64,000 nt of DNA from the NCBI GenBank assembly GCA_951230915.1, contig OX579636.1:7517001-7581000 (forward strand), given 5' to 3'. Shown here one piece after another: positions 47,096 to 59,040 of this stretch. This DNA comes from Antitrichia curtipendula (Eukaryota > Streptophyta > Bryopsida > Hypnales > Leucodontaceae). The stretch's first letter is position 1. Every line of letters starts with the position of its first letter. The notes below the pieces were generated by a model that saw only the letters and a list, made by a program, of their open reading frames with translations, ran no database searches and was not told where the DNA came from. A program made the position numbers and the translations under genes.

Positions 47096-49333
47096 TCATC
47101 CACACCATTTTCTTGGAGTTGGCTTCCCAACATCTAAGCTCATAAAAAATAACAAGATTGTTGGTGATGAATAATCCCCTACCTTAAGCTAGTCTTTTGG
47201 ACAAAACATACTTTGTTCTACTTGAGCATTTGACAATAGAGGGTTGTTAACTAGCTAATATGTGAGCTTAAGATCATGAGTCTATGAGCCTAAAAGACTA
47301 TACACCTATGTTATAAGTGTCTATATTATAGAAACCTTCCATGATTATAGTGTAACTATGTAATAGACACCTATATTATAGGTATTTATATTACAAGCAC
47401 CTTCAATGGTTATAGGATATCTACTTATGCATATGCTCAAAGTTTGTGTGCTTGCATTTTAATGCTCAAACATTAACTATGAGTCTAATAATGGTCATAG
47501 GAAGACGGAGTTGCAACCTATAACAACTTGCTACCTTGCAAAATATATTTTCTGTGTGCTTCATAAGCCAAACCACCATGGCAATTGTAAAGATCTCATC
47601 CTTTTTAAAGCCTAAGGCCCTATATAGCATCAATTCATTGGCGTTATAAGAACAAGACGCTAAATCCATCCTCCGAAATAGACCATGCAAAGTGAATGCG
47701 GGATAATTGTAAAAAAAAAGCCTCATATTTTGAGCCGTATCAATTCTATGTTCTTTACCTCCCTAGCTAATGTGGGGCCTCTGATTGCAAATATGAATTC
47801 AAAATTTAAATTTTTTATCATATGAGAAAAATAAAAAATTATTGCAATTTCCCCCGAGATAGAATTCTTGTGTTTTCACCTTACATGGCCTATTTCTTGG
47901 AACAAGCTTAGCGTCTTGCATTATAAGAAGGAACTGCTAGAGATGTTTCTAGATTACATTGAGTTTACTTTCCTATAACTAGATTTTGAAAATGCTTTTG
48001 GTTCTATTGATTTTTTGCATTAAATTAAAAAGTACGCTTAATTTGGTTAATATTCAAGAAAAATAGTATGCCACAGAAATATCAATGAAACAAAAAAATG
48101 TTCTACTTGAATCAATTATTCAAACAGTTTGGATGTAAGCTACAATTTTTAGTTGTGGACAAAAAGGGAACAATCCAGTGAAAAGAGGCTGTCACCCCTG
48201 GTTTGTATTAATTGTCTCCCCCCCTTTCTCAAAAATTTAAAGACTGTTTATTGTTTGTTTTTAAAAAATGTTTACCTTCGAAATTGCCATTGATTTCTCA
48301 GAAAATCAGAAGCCGTTGATTTTGTTAGATTTCACTTGAGCTGTCTAAATATCAATACAAATACGGATATCAAAATTAATACTGGATAAGGATACAATAT
48401 TGTATACAAACATATAGTAAATACTGAATGTGAATATGGATATGGTACAATACTGAATATGAATACGAATACGAGTACGGGTACAAGATATGGAATGTTG
48501 TTTATCCCATATTGTTTGTCAATTGCATTTTTTTCTGAGAATTACAAGAGGGCATGGGGAGGGTATGAAAATTTTAAAATTAATTTCAAAAAACTCGGGG
48601 GGGTTACCAGAGAATTAATAAAAAAACTGGATTTTGGGTGCATTGTGACTTTTGTCACAATGCACCCAAAAGAGGCAATCACTGCCTACCCCCAACTTTG
48701 CATTGACAACCTTTGCATTGACAAAAATTAACCCTAAAGAAGGTTGAGTAGCTACAATACTCAAAAAACCAGAGAAGGACAAAGTCTTTTGTAATTGCTT
48801 GTTTATTATGATTTGGTAACCCCTAAGATTCAAAGTCCTAGAATATTTTTTTAGAATTTTGGACAAGTTATTATGATGTCAAATTTTTATTTTTATTTTT
48901 GAAACTTTTTTTTTGTAGATAGAAAAATAGACTAGCTAAGGGAGAAAATGATTTTTTAATGTCATTTGGTATTTGGAAAAACAAATTATGACCTTCTAAC
49001 TTCAAAATGCTCAACTATGAGCAACTAACAAAAATTGAAAATACTTTAAATTTTTATTTATAGAATATATTTATGTCTTTCTTTAGAGCTTTAATTCATT
49101 CCATTTGAATAAATGATATAAAAGTTATGAAGAGTCTTGTGTGCAAGCAATTAGGACATCTTTATAGAAAAGTAAATATAAAATTCATTTCAAAACTCAA
49201 TTTAAACAATTTTTCAAAACAAAATTGTCCATAGGATGTAGATTACTTGCTAAAACAATCCCGCCATTCAAATTGAAATGTTTAAATTCTTTTTTTTGAA
49301 CTATTAATAATTCCTTCCATCTTGTAACCACTT
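47096..49333. other. No gene seen; perfect 18-bp hairpin at 48632-48671
   Basis: AT-rich, with low-complexity runs (CTATATTATAGG-type words at 47290-47400; GAATACGAATACGAGTACGG at about 48460). At 48632-48671, TTTTGGGTGCATTGTGAC is followed by TTTT and its exact inverse. No coding region could be recognised. Confidence 0.5.
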
Positions 49334-49502
49334 CCACACTACTAAAAATTGACGTCCAAAAATCTAACTGAAATCTGTTGTTTATTTCAATCGTTTTGGT
49401 CACGTTGTCCTGGTCGAAATCAAACACAAATGTGTTGTTCTTTTTCTGTTATTTTAGACAAATTTAAATTTTAGACAAATTTTTCTGTTATTTTAGATTA
49501 AA

Positions 49503-49692
49503 TTTTTTTTTTTTTTTTTTTAATTTTTTTGGTTGCCCACCACACGGCAGGGCCACCTAAGCAACCCGCCACGCGGGCAGGGCCACCTAGGCAACCCGCC
49601 AAGCGGGCGGGCGCCGCCCATGAGGTTTGAACCTTGAACCTCATGGTTGAGGTTCAAGGTTCTTAACCATTGAACCATCTAAATAATTAAGT
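49503..49692 (-). mobile_element. tRNA-derived SINE inside the CACTA element
   Basis: On the minus strand a polymerase III A-box-like TGGTTCAATGGTTAAG (49662-49677) is followed by a B-box-like GGTTCAAACCTC (49622-49633). A GC-rich body follows with a roughly 37-bp repeat (CGGGTTGC..AGGTGGCCCTGCC), and then an A-rich tail (T-rich on plus, 49503-49529). Spacing of the boxes is tRNA-like. Target repeats were not identified. Confidence 0.6.
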
Positions 49693-49758
49693 GAGAAGGT
49701 TTGAAGTAAAAATTTATCTATTTCGATTTTTTCATTTCTTTTCATTTGCTTTGTCAAG

Positions 49759-50099
49759 TCAGCAGACTTTGAAGGTCATTTGGGCATAGTAGAACACCTT
49801 TTTTCTAAAAACTTGAAACTAAGAAAAGTTGTCAATTGAAGTTAACTTTCACCTCCAAAAATCCGTTTGTAATTTTGAGCCTCCAGTAAGAAGTTATGAA
49901 CAATAGTCAGAGAGGATGTTTGAAAATGACAAAATAAATGTTCTTCTCTGGTTTCTGTTCCTAACTTTTTATTGGAGGCTCATAATTACAAACGGATTTT
50001 TGGAGGTGAAAGTTAACTTGAATTGACAAATTTTCTTAGTTCTAAGTTTTTTGAAATTTTTTGTTTTACTATGCCAAAATGGCCTTCAAAGTCTGCTGA
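49759..50099. mobile_element. Foldback (MITE-like) inverted repeat inside the CACTA element
   Basis: Arms of about 165 bp: TCAGCAGACTTTGAAGGTCA on the left, TTCAAAGTCTGCTGA on the right. The inner arms contain TTTCACCTCCAAAAATCCG and its inverse. Related to 45338-45675. No gene inside. Confidence 0.75.
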
Positions 50100-50429
50100 A
50101 TTGAAAAATCACTGAATTTTGAATGATTAAGTTTTTAGAAAAATCATGACTAATAGATATAATTGGTTAGGAAATTTAAGATTCCAAAAGATTCCAAAAG
50201 ATTCCAAAAGATTCCAAAGATTCCAAAAAGATTCCAAAAGATTCCAAAAAAATTTCAAATTCAACACAAATCTATTGATTTGGTCATTGCACTATTCAAA
50301 TCAATAGAAACTAGGCGCCATTCTATTGATTTTTACAAAAACTTGAAAAGTAGTCATTCCACTGCCCCAAACAACAGAAATTAGTTGATTTTTTGTTGTT
50401 TTGGTTGTGCTTTTCTAGTAGTGCCACTT

Positions 50430-50710
50430 AACAATCTTTTCAAGAATGAAAATTGTTAAAAAGGATTTGAATTTTTTCCTTGATTCTAAACTCAATTCTC
50501 CACCATACAAATTTAAACCTCAAAACTCTATAGTGCAAAAGATTTAAGTTAAAGAGATTCAAGGTTTGAAAACCTAGTAAAACAAGGTGAAAAAACACAT
50601 TTTCTTTTCACTTTGAACACTAATATCTTACAATCTACATGGTCAAAGTGTATGTGGAAGTGTAAGAAATTCACACATTCTCATTCAAGTCTTAGACCAA
50701 TCTTATAGGC
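50430..50710 (-). repeat. Inverted partial copy of the 3' module
   Basis: The minus strand matches 46240-46500 (left half of the module), for example CACTTTGAACACTAATATCT on plus against the inverse of AGATATCTGCGTTTAAAGTG. It directly follows the CACTA element. Confidence 0.6.
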
Positions 50711-51067
50711 TATGTGATATCATGGGATGAAAAAGGTCTAAATAGCTAAATAGCTAAATTAGCTACATATGCAAATTAATGGTCTGTCATGCATGAGAAA
50801 CAAATCAGTAGCCCAATGTCCTTTCAGGGTGTAACACATTGAAGAGTATGTAAAAACTTAAACCTAGAGTGGCACAATTTTCGATCAATGCATGGATTAT
50901 GTTAAGTGATTGAGAAAAATCCTACAATATTGAAATCAGGCTTTCACAAGTTCAATTATACATTGATTTAGATCTCAAATAAGCAAGGTAATGGATATTA
51001 TGATCTTATTTGAACATGATGCCTAATTTATGCCCCAAAGAACATTCTTGAATGTTCTTGAAGATGC
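50711..51067. other. No gene seen; 3' flank of cutC
   Basis: AT-rich DNA with no recognised coding sequence. The minus-strand cutC 3' UTR and polyadenylation site are expected here. Confidence 0.45.
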
Positions 51068-52343
51068 TCAATTAGAAATGGTGTTGGGTGTATTCACTGC
51101 AGACTTACAAAGGCGGACAATAGCTTGTACCTGGCTTGCATCTACCGTCCAAGTGACTGAATTTCCATCTCCCGGCAGAAGACTTCGTTCAGAACTAACA
51201 CGGAGCTCCTTTCGCACACTACCATGAAGCTCTGTGACGCCCAACTCCCTCACCACATCTCTGGCATTGGCTTCCGTGATCCCAGCCCCTGGCAGAATAC
51301 AAATCCTGCTACTACTTCCCACCAACTCGCGCAGAAGAAGAATGCCCTCCATTGCCTTGGGTTCCTGTCCGGAAGTCAAAACACGATCAATAGGAGTGCC
51401 CAAGCTCGTCGAGATGATCTGGAGCGCTTTCAAAGGCTCCGCCACACAATCGAAAGCACGGTGGAAAGTCACCGCTAGCTGGTGCTGCCTGCAGGCCTAC
51501 AACAAGCCAAAAAATATTTAATTTTCTTAGGCACGAATTCCAGCGAATTAACGACTAGGATTTGCTACCAATAAGCGTCAAGATGAGCCACATTCAATGG
51601 AATCAAATGCAGTAAGTGGCTACAAAACTAAAGAGGTATCTAGAATGATTGTCTAGGCATAGAAATTTCGCTCATACATGGCATTCAGGTCGATTTCTTT
51701 GAAGCCCATATTTGGAAAAAAACTTATTAACCAATCAATAGTGAAGGATTTGCTACAAAGGAATGTCAAAAAGAGTCCAAATGGAATCGATTTTAGTTCA
51801 CGTATTGCTGCAAAATTATTGAGGTCTCTAGAATATTCTGTCCATGGCTCTCACGACTGGAGCAATTTCACGTCGATCATCTCTGAAACCCTAATTTGGA
51901 CGCACCCTAATGAACCGAAAGGGAAGTGTGTGATACAGATTAAGCCCAAATGAAAATGAAAGGGCTGCAGAAAATTGAAGAAAACATAACCACAACCCTG
52001 CCTGCAACAATTGATGCATGGCTTTCATGTCGATCTCCCGCGCCGAAGTGAGGGCGCCAATTGCCACTCCCTGAAACCCTAATTGGCCGACAGAGTCGAT
52101 GTCGGCCTTCATGACGTCGAGCTCCAGGTCGGAGTAGACGAAGTCGCCTGCGCGGGGACGGACGAGGACACGCACGGGGATTTGAACGCGAGATTTCACG
52201 AGTTTCATTAATCCGTAGCTTGGAGTGACTCCGCCCGTGCTGACCAAGTTGCCGCAAAGCTCCAGGCGCCCTGCGCCTCCGCGTTCGGCCTCCAGTGCTC
52301 CGTGGAGCGAGTCTACGCAGACCTCCAACAAGAAATCCGCCAT
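51068..52343 (-). CDS. cutC: CutC family protein (copper homeostasis protein homolog), two exons
   Basis: The start is the ATG at 52341-52343 (MADFLLEVCVDSL). Exon 1 carries ELCGNLVSTGGVTPSYGLM, VRVLVRPRAGDF and GVAIGALT, typical of the CutC TIM-barrel. Exon 2 has VTFHRAFD, RVLTSGQ and ILPGAGI, and ends with TAA at 51068-51070. The best canonical splice joins 51997 to 51488, giving 255 residues, the usual family length. A GC-AG alternative (52002 to 51496) also keeps the frame and gives 256. CutC was named from copper sensitivity in bacteria; the biochemical role in plants is unsettled. The gene looks intact. Overlapping frames in exon 1 are shadows. Confidence 0.92.
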
Positions 52344-53072
52344 CGCAGAAACGAAACAGAAGCAAATTCTATAGCTGTGGTTGCAAACAAAGCAACAATC
52401 TGTAATCCATATTTATGGTAACCGTGACGGAACCAGTACATTAAATTGCTTTCGAGAGGCTTTACACAAATAGATTCAAACATGCGACCGAGATGACATT
52501 CACCAACAACGAGGTCCACAACATTTAGTAGCGTACTAGGAAGAAATGTCTCAAATAGTACATCATTAAAATGAAGACTACAAGTGTTTCTTGCAGATGT
52601 ATGTCCTCAGGATTTAGCCTCATATACAAACCTTAGTACAAAATTGGGAGATTGCACAGTAGTTCACTTCACTCAGTTAGTGGTCACAACTGGATGAACC
52701 CTCTCATTCGACAAAACGTGCGATCTCAATATCCATAATCGCATGCATGCCAACGGCAAAGTCTGTCCATCAAGTACATCATATCTGTGGCAGATTAAAC
52801 TCTAACCTGTACATTTCCCTGCTATTGTGATTCGTTAAACCTGCTTGTGAGCTAGTCAGGTCATGAGGGAAGAAATAGATTTTGAATCTCTCTTCGAACG
52901 CCAGGCCGCCTGAGATTTATTCTACTTCTGTAAAGACTCTTTCCGGAGTTGTCTGTCTACATGGTACACATCCTAAACGATTCTCAGGTTTATTCTCGTC
53001 GTTAAACCCTCAATCGAATGAAGTTGCATTTTTAAATGCAAAGATGAATGCATACCGGTGCTTAACTTTCTT
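52344..53072. other. Spacer between cutC and carbonic anhydrase; cutC promoter expected
   Basis: No gene recognised. It holds the 5' flank of cutC and the 3' flank of the carbonic anhydrase, both minus strand. No TATA box or other element stands out. Confidence 0.45.
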
Positions 53073-55650
53073 CTAGTTACAAACTCCAGTCAGTTCATGA
53101 GTTTGCACAATTCGCCAGCTTGTTAATTTGCCTTTCACAAAGTCGTAGTGCATACCATATATCTGCAGGCGTCCACTTTCCAGGCGTTCTCGAACGAACG
53201 GAAATGTCAATAGGTTGGCCAACGAAAGATTGACCGCTTCCTGAAGATTCCGGAATATGAAGTCAGAAACGCTGAGTGATATCAGCGAAGAAATCAGAAG
53301 GTCATTCTTCAGAAATCGCTGTAATGTCAGATGTAAATGAAACAACGTGATTTTCTTTTACGGAGTGCTCTCATCATGAACCAGATAACAAGAAGCGTTA
53401 CACGCTAGTGGTCACGATCAAATTGTACACTGGACATCGCAGCAAGTGTTAATGACCACAATCATTACCTGTTCACAAAAGGAACATTGCTCGAGGAAGG
53501 ACTTGTCTCCCATAAGGGATAGTGTCTTTTGCTTAGCTGGCATCCCAATTTGAACCCAACTCCCAATGAAGTCCCTGTGCAGTGCCAACATGCATGAGAA
53601 AATCAGGACCTTGGGCCATATCAAAAGATCTGCGTTAATAACCAATGCTTCGTGACAATCATGTTGTAAACGGCATAGAAGCCCTTCTGATTCAACGACT
53701 TTGGAACAGGTCTAAATTATAGAAAACATGGAGTAGACACAATACCCTGTAAAGTCATCCCGAGACATGAGAGCTCGAATGCCGCCACAGCTACTATGGC
53801 CCATAACAATGATGTTTTCCACCTGTCATGGTTATCAGATTTAGAGTGCGTGAAAAAAAAAAAATAGTGCTTTTGCTACCCCTGCAAATTGAATATGGGT
53901 TCAGAGGGAACGACATAACAAGGTAAGAATTGAGAGTTACTTTACTACAGCTACTAGCATCACCGAGACGAACCGCAATAGCAAAGAAATGTACAAATTA
54001 GAGCATGAGCAATTTCCAAGTACACTTACATTCAAAACAGTGGCTGCGTACTCTATAGCAGCGCTTGTTCCATGGTGGTCGCGCTGCAATGAACAAGCGA
54101 CGGTACAATCACCGTGATCAATTAATTATTTTCCTCAATGCAAACTCCGATTCTCACTTTGAGGTGATAGCATTAGGAGATTTGAATGAATATCCACATT
54201 ATCAGCACCATCGAAGTGACTCTCGCTAGGCTGACATGTTTATACCGGTCTAAAATTAAAAAACTGGTCTAAAAGCCACGACGGTGAAAAAGAAAATCTG
54301 GAAATTGATGTGAATTGAGATTCTGGAACGGAGGGCAAATAGAATTATTAGTAATCCCTCAACAATCAAACAAACATGTTCTTCGATCACAATCTGAGGA
54401 CTGCATAATAGCTTCAAAATCATCCTCTAATCGCTTCGTTCTGTTGCATTGACTTCACATGATATGACGCTGGATGGACTCCACAACTCATTTGGGGAGT
54501 TAAACCAAGCCATCGAGGGAATTATGAGCCAGGGGGTGATATGCGGATAGAGACAGTTCAACCTAAGTTTACCAAACTCATTCAAAGACCACAAAAATCC
54601 CGGGGGGGACTCAGTTATTATCGGCAGGGCTGTGCGGCATAATAAGTCAATTTAGACTTGCTTATTCATTTATAATAACTTATAATAAGTTCTTTTGATA
54701 GAAACTTCTATCAAAAGAACTTAATAATAAATCTCCTTATAATAAATGGGAGTTGCCCCCCAGGACAAAAATGACCATAGAATACTTACCGATAGTTCAC
54801 ATGGAGGAACCAAGTTCGCAACATTGCGGACGATGAACGCTTCACCAGCCTCAAGCCCATGAAGCATTGTTGGACATACACGAGAGTCCGCGCATGTGAT
54901 CATCATCATCTACCCACCAGACAAGTAGAGCTGTAGCATCATGCATACAATCACAAGAACACTTGTTCTACTTCCATGTGTGCTATTTACTATCCAGCAC
55001 TTAAGTCTCAGCAACCGCAATAATCCATCGATCCTTGGTCCTAGAGACAATCACTTGTTTGCATCCCCGCAAACATGGGAAACTAGTATTTCAACTCATC
55101 AATCGGATGCTCCAGGTATAAAAGACATGACAGGATCTCGTAAAGATGTGGCGAATTGGTTGGAATTATGTATACCTTTGGTTCTTGTCCAACTTTAAGT
55201 TTGTCATAAAGCTCCGGATTCTGTCTACACACAATAAAAGAAAGTTTTACGATGATCAATAACTGACGATTCTGCGCTGGAGGGACAATTCATACACACC
55301 TGGAGTATTTCAGTGTTACCGGAAATCAGATTATTCTCGTTCGAGATCACAATCTTACGAGGACTTCGGTAAAACTGAAGAATTTCCAGCCATGGACGAA
55401 TTCAGGCACAAAACCTTCTAACTATGTCGTGAACAATTTGCAGTAAATGATAACGGTGAAGAATGGAGCAAGCCAGTTGACACATTACGTACTTGAAAAC
55501 TCCTTCCTTGAAAGTCTTGAATCCAGTGATGAGCTTCTCTATCACTTCATTGTTTCCGTCGAAAGTGTGATCATCGTCAACAACAACATGATCAGTCAAC
55601 TCATAACCGTCGCTTAAAATCTCTCCTAACCCGTGCGGTTTCCCTGCCAT
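53073..55650 (-). CDS. Beta-type carbonic anhydrase, seven exons
   Basis: It interconverts CO2 and bicarbonate with a zinc ion. Exons fit by frame and splice sites: 55493-55650 (from the ATG at 55650, possibly longer upstream), 55176-55224, 54790-54909, 54030-54083, 53746-53822, 53469-53574 and 53073-53240, ending in TAG. Motifs: GFKTFKEGVF and PELYDKLKVGQEPK; ITCADSRV (zinc Cys and the Asp-Arg pair); GEAFIVRNVANLVPP; SAAIEYA; VMGHSSCGG (zinc His and Cys); and a C-terminal LQIYGMHYDFVKGKL. About 243 residues from that ATG, the length of a mature plant enzyme, so it is probably intact. The frame is open upstream to 55797 without an ATG; a targeting-peptide exon may lie further 5', so the compartment is not determined. 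Confidence 0.93.
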
Positions 55651-55797
55651 AACGAGCCGATCCCTAGAGTTCAAGGTCCGGACCGAGTGACTTGCTGAGC
55701 TTCCGCAAGTTCCACAAACACAACGATGCTCTTCTGGTAGCACTACACTCAAGCTCAGTAGACTAGAGCCAAACCGCACGTTTTGTGTATCGCTCAC

Positions 55798-58359
55798 CTC
55801 CTTCAGTGTGGTAGGAAATTTGGAACTATATCAATGAATCCCAGGGTTCTCAAGCCTTGTTGCAAACTTTGCATCACGTAATTATAAATAATTGGGAATT
55901 TCAAAGCATCAATCTGTCCATATCGATAGGTGTTCACTGCTGACAAGAGTCAATCTTCTGATTTGTCGAAAGGAAAGCTGAAGATAAGATTCTCTCTGCC
56001 GTAACGTTGATGGACTGGATCAAGAGGTTTCCAATCGGCAAGCTAAAAAGAAATGATGGCGAATGAATCCTAGTGCCATCAATCGATATGAACCTTTGAC
56101 AAAGTCACTCTGACCTCAATGTTCAACACACAGCCCCTCTCCAGTCTCACCGTTATTTAAGAGAACATAGGCCCGACTGGCCCGTACTAGCACCACAGAA
56201 AGGAAGCAAAGTATGACTGAGTTGCTTCTTTGTACCCCTTTTGAAACCAGATAAGCTTCCATAGAAAAAGAACCTTAGTCTATGTGTGCGATACAGAAAT
56301 CTAAATCTACAGAGCAATTATTAAAAATAAATATCCCGGGACCCTAAGTTTTCATTCCGACAAGCCTAAGAGAAGAGTTTGAAAATGACACTTCCACTTC
56401 AAGATCGATGAGTTTCTTTCCAGCAGAAGCAAAAGACAAATTTAATTTTAAATCTACAAAATCAAGAACCTCATTCAATTCGACTTTGGTCGAATTAAAG
56501 ATAAAACTGCGTTAATTCTTAATCTAAGACTTCGCCGCTCCTAAAATTTTCCTCCGAAAGAATTGAACACTCCAATTCCATCGAACGGCAGATTTTAGGC
56601 CACACTACATCAAACCGATATGCCTCGAGCGTTGAATTAACAAATCTTTTCCAGAAGAGAGCACTTCGACATCCGCCTCTCGACGCTCAAAACAACACAG
56701 ACCTACTGAGTGTAGGTAATGTCCCTCTTCCCGGCCAGGAATATCATTCTTCGAAACATGTCTGCAACAGTACCGGTAGGGCATTTGACGCTGATCACCT
56801 GCCAAGTGGTAGGTGGATCGGAGCAGGACAAGTGCAGCTGGACACTTGAATCCAAAAGCAACTGAATAATAATCACAATATATATTATATTGCGCGAATT
56901 TCGCAGCAATTCCAGGGTTACGAAATAAAGAAATGCAATTATGCGGCGACCGAGTCGTGAGGTGCAGCTCGCAGAGAAGTTTTTGTTTTTGTTTTTGGAT
57001 CGAGAGGCACGCGCAAGTGATGAGCGCGGCGAGGCGTATGGCCCCTGGAATAAGCAGTGTCTCTGTTCTTCTAAGTCTGATTAGGTCAGTGCCGGCGTCT
57101 GCACGAGTTACGTACTTGTGGCGCCATCGCCCGTCGCCGACGATGGGAGAACGAGCATCTTTTCGAGGTCCGCGAAAAACGAAGAACGGAAAGAATTGGC
57201 GTGCAAGGAGAACGAGAGGTCAGTCCAACTGACAGTCTGTGATGACAGTTCGTCCGAAGCTCGTGGCCTTGTGCAGTAGTGAAACACTGGTCAAGGCACC
57301 TCTGGAGACCTTTTCCGAAATATGGTGCCTCGAGCCGGGGGCGGGTTGTTTGGGGAACTGAAAGGCTTGAGAGAGGACGATTTACACGCCTTACGAGCAT
57401 CCGCACCCATGCGCATTGGTACGTCCTTGAGATAGTCTAGCCGGGCCTGAAGGCGTAAGGGTGTAGAACTAAGGTAATAGGCTCTAAAAGCGACCCTTTA
57501 AGGGCTGATTCGCCTTTTTCATAGGTTTTCATGATTAAAAATATTTTTAGCTCATTTTTCAGAGAAAGGCAAATAGATGTTGTACGTAACACAAGTGGTT
57601 TCATATTTTTTGAAGCATTTTTGAATTAGTTATGAATTTTCAAAGATTCGTGTTGTAGGTACCTATTTTTGACCCTAGGTCTCCCAAAATCCGTCCTGTT
57701 GCAACTTCTAAAGTGATTTGAGGAAATCAAGGTCAATGATTGACTCTTGTAATAGAAAAATAATTTTCCTTGATGCATTCAATAGCTAAAGTGGTCCATT
57801 CAAGGATCACCTGCAATCCATTCTACAACTAATTATAGGATTAGTTTGAAGGAGAGGGTCGCTTTTACAACACATTACCTTACCCCACCTCAGAGGTGGA
57901 GCTCCATGCTTGAACCGGACCATAGGTGGAACTCCATGCCACATCATGCTTCCAGATGTGCACACGTTTTCTAAATAAAATATTCATTTTTTTCCTAATG
58001 TTTGGAATTTAAGTGGCAAGTGGCAACCAATCAATGAGGGCGAGCTATGGAGACAAGTCTTGGAATAGGTGAGATAAAAAGACAAGGGGAAGATTGTTTT
58101 AGATAAATAAATAATCCCGTTGATGGAAAAGAGAGTGGGCTTGCAAATCTTGAAATCAAGGATGGTAGAGAAAAAGGAGGGATTTGAGCTCCATAATTGA
58201 AATCAAGTTGACAATTGCTCCATACAAACCACATGGGCACAATTAGAGATTTGGTACGATCTGGGCATGTGAACAATCCCTTAGATTTAGAAACAAGTAT
58301 CTTGCTTGTGGGCTTTTTATTAGAATGACAACCAAAATCCTCATTTTTGTGTGTCCTTT
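55798..58359. other. 5' region of the carbonic anhydrase and spacer; possible upstream exon
   Basis: A GC-richer block at 56900-57410 stands out. The minus-strand open frame 57086-57406 is rich in Ser, Arg and Thr and starts with Met, as transit peptides do, but has no recognisable motif and no proven splice to 55797. From 57500 to 58359 I see no gene. A short direct repeat (AGGTGGAGCTCCATGC / AGGTGGAACTCCATGC) lies at 57893-57942. Confidence 0.35.
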
Positions 58360-59040
58360 GACACCTAAAGGACCAAGGCCTTTTTTCTGCCAAAAAACAC
58401 TCAAAACTGCCATTTCTATAGCAAAGAGTAAAAAAAATTGAAAATTGTTTATTTTTGCACATCTAACCATATGATCCTAAACCTAAACATTGGTGTAAAC
58501 ACCCAATGATTGTCCCAGCATTAGATGTGCAATGATTCAGGTGTACACACTAATTAGGTGTATTAATCATTGGGTGTTTATACCAATGTTCTAGCAAACA
58601 CACTAAACCATGTGGAATTTTATTTATTTTTAAATTGCAAAAATTGCATTTAAAAATGATTTCTACAAGTTATTTTTTCAAATGCTCTATTTGCCCCCAA
58701 AATAAGATTGTCTATAACTTTCTCATAACAAATCCAAATGAAATGAATCAAAGATAACTAAATAGACAAAAAATACAATCTATAAGAAAAAAAATTATAA
58801 AAAAAAATCCAAATTTTTGCAATCTTTTTTTGTTGCCCGCTCTCCCTTGTTTTGAACTTATTTGGGTATAACTTTTGTTTGTGGGCACCAATTGAAAAAA
58901 ATTAATATTCCCATGAAGCTAATCAATTTTTCTATCTTTATCAAAAGTTTCAAAAAATTAGGACAAAAATTCAGCCCATAGGTACCTCCTCAAAATCTCA
59001 TTTGTCTCCCAAAAGGACAATGGTTCTTTAGGGATTAAAA
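58360..59040 (+). repeat. 3' module copy with an internal MITE
   Basis: ACACCTAAAGGACCAAGGCC, CTGCCATTTCTATAGCAAAG, then after the MITE AAACCATGTGGAATTTTA, CATAACTTTCTCATAACAAA and TGCCCGCTCTCCC. The TTTGACCGCA part is missing relative to 46145-47095, so a deletion accompanies the insertion at 58486. Confidence 0.75.
58486..58590. mobile_element. Small foldback MITE (105 bp)
   Basis: AACATTGGTGTAAACACCCA on the left is the near-inverse of TGGGTGTTTATACCAATGTT on the right, with an asymmetric centre. It sits inside the 3' module copy. Confidence 0.75.

Larger units (their letters stand above)
49337..50421. mobile_element. Non-autonomous CACTA-type element (1.09 kb)
   Basis: The ends are CACTACTAAAAA and TTTCTAGTAGTG, with CCA on both sides (49334-49336 and 50422-50424). 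Three bp is the CACTA target duplication length. Subterminal AACAACAGAAAT-type words appear inverted at both ends. No transposase is inside; it contains a SINE-like insertion and a foldback. Confidence 0.82.

Noticed and set aside
56933..57232. Plus-strand open frame in the GC-rich block upstream of the carbonic anhydrase
   Set aside because: It is Arg/Ser-rich without any recognisable domain and opposes an equally open minus-strand frame; GC content alone explains the lack of stops.
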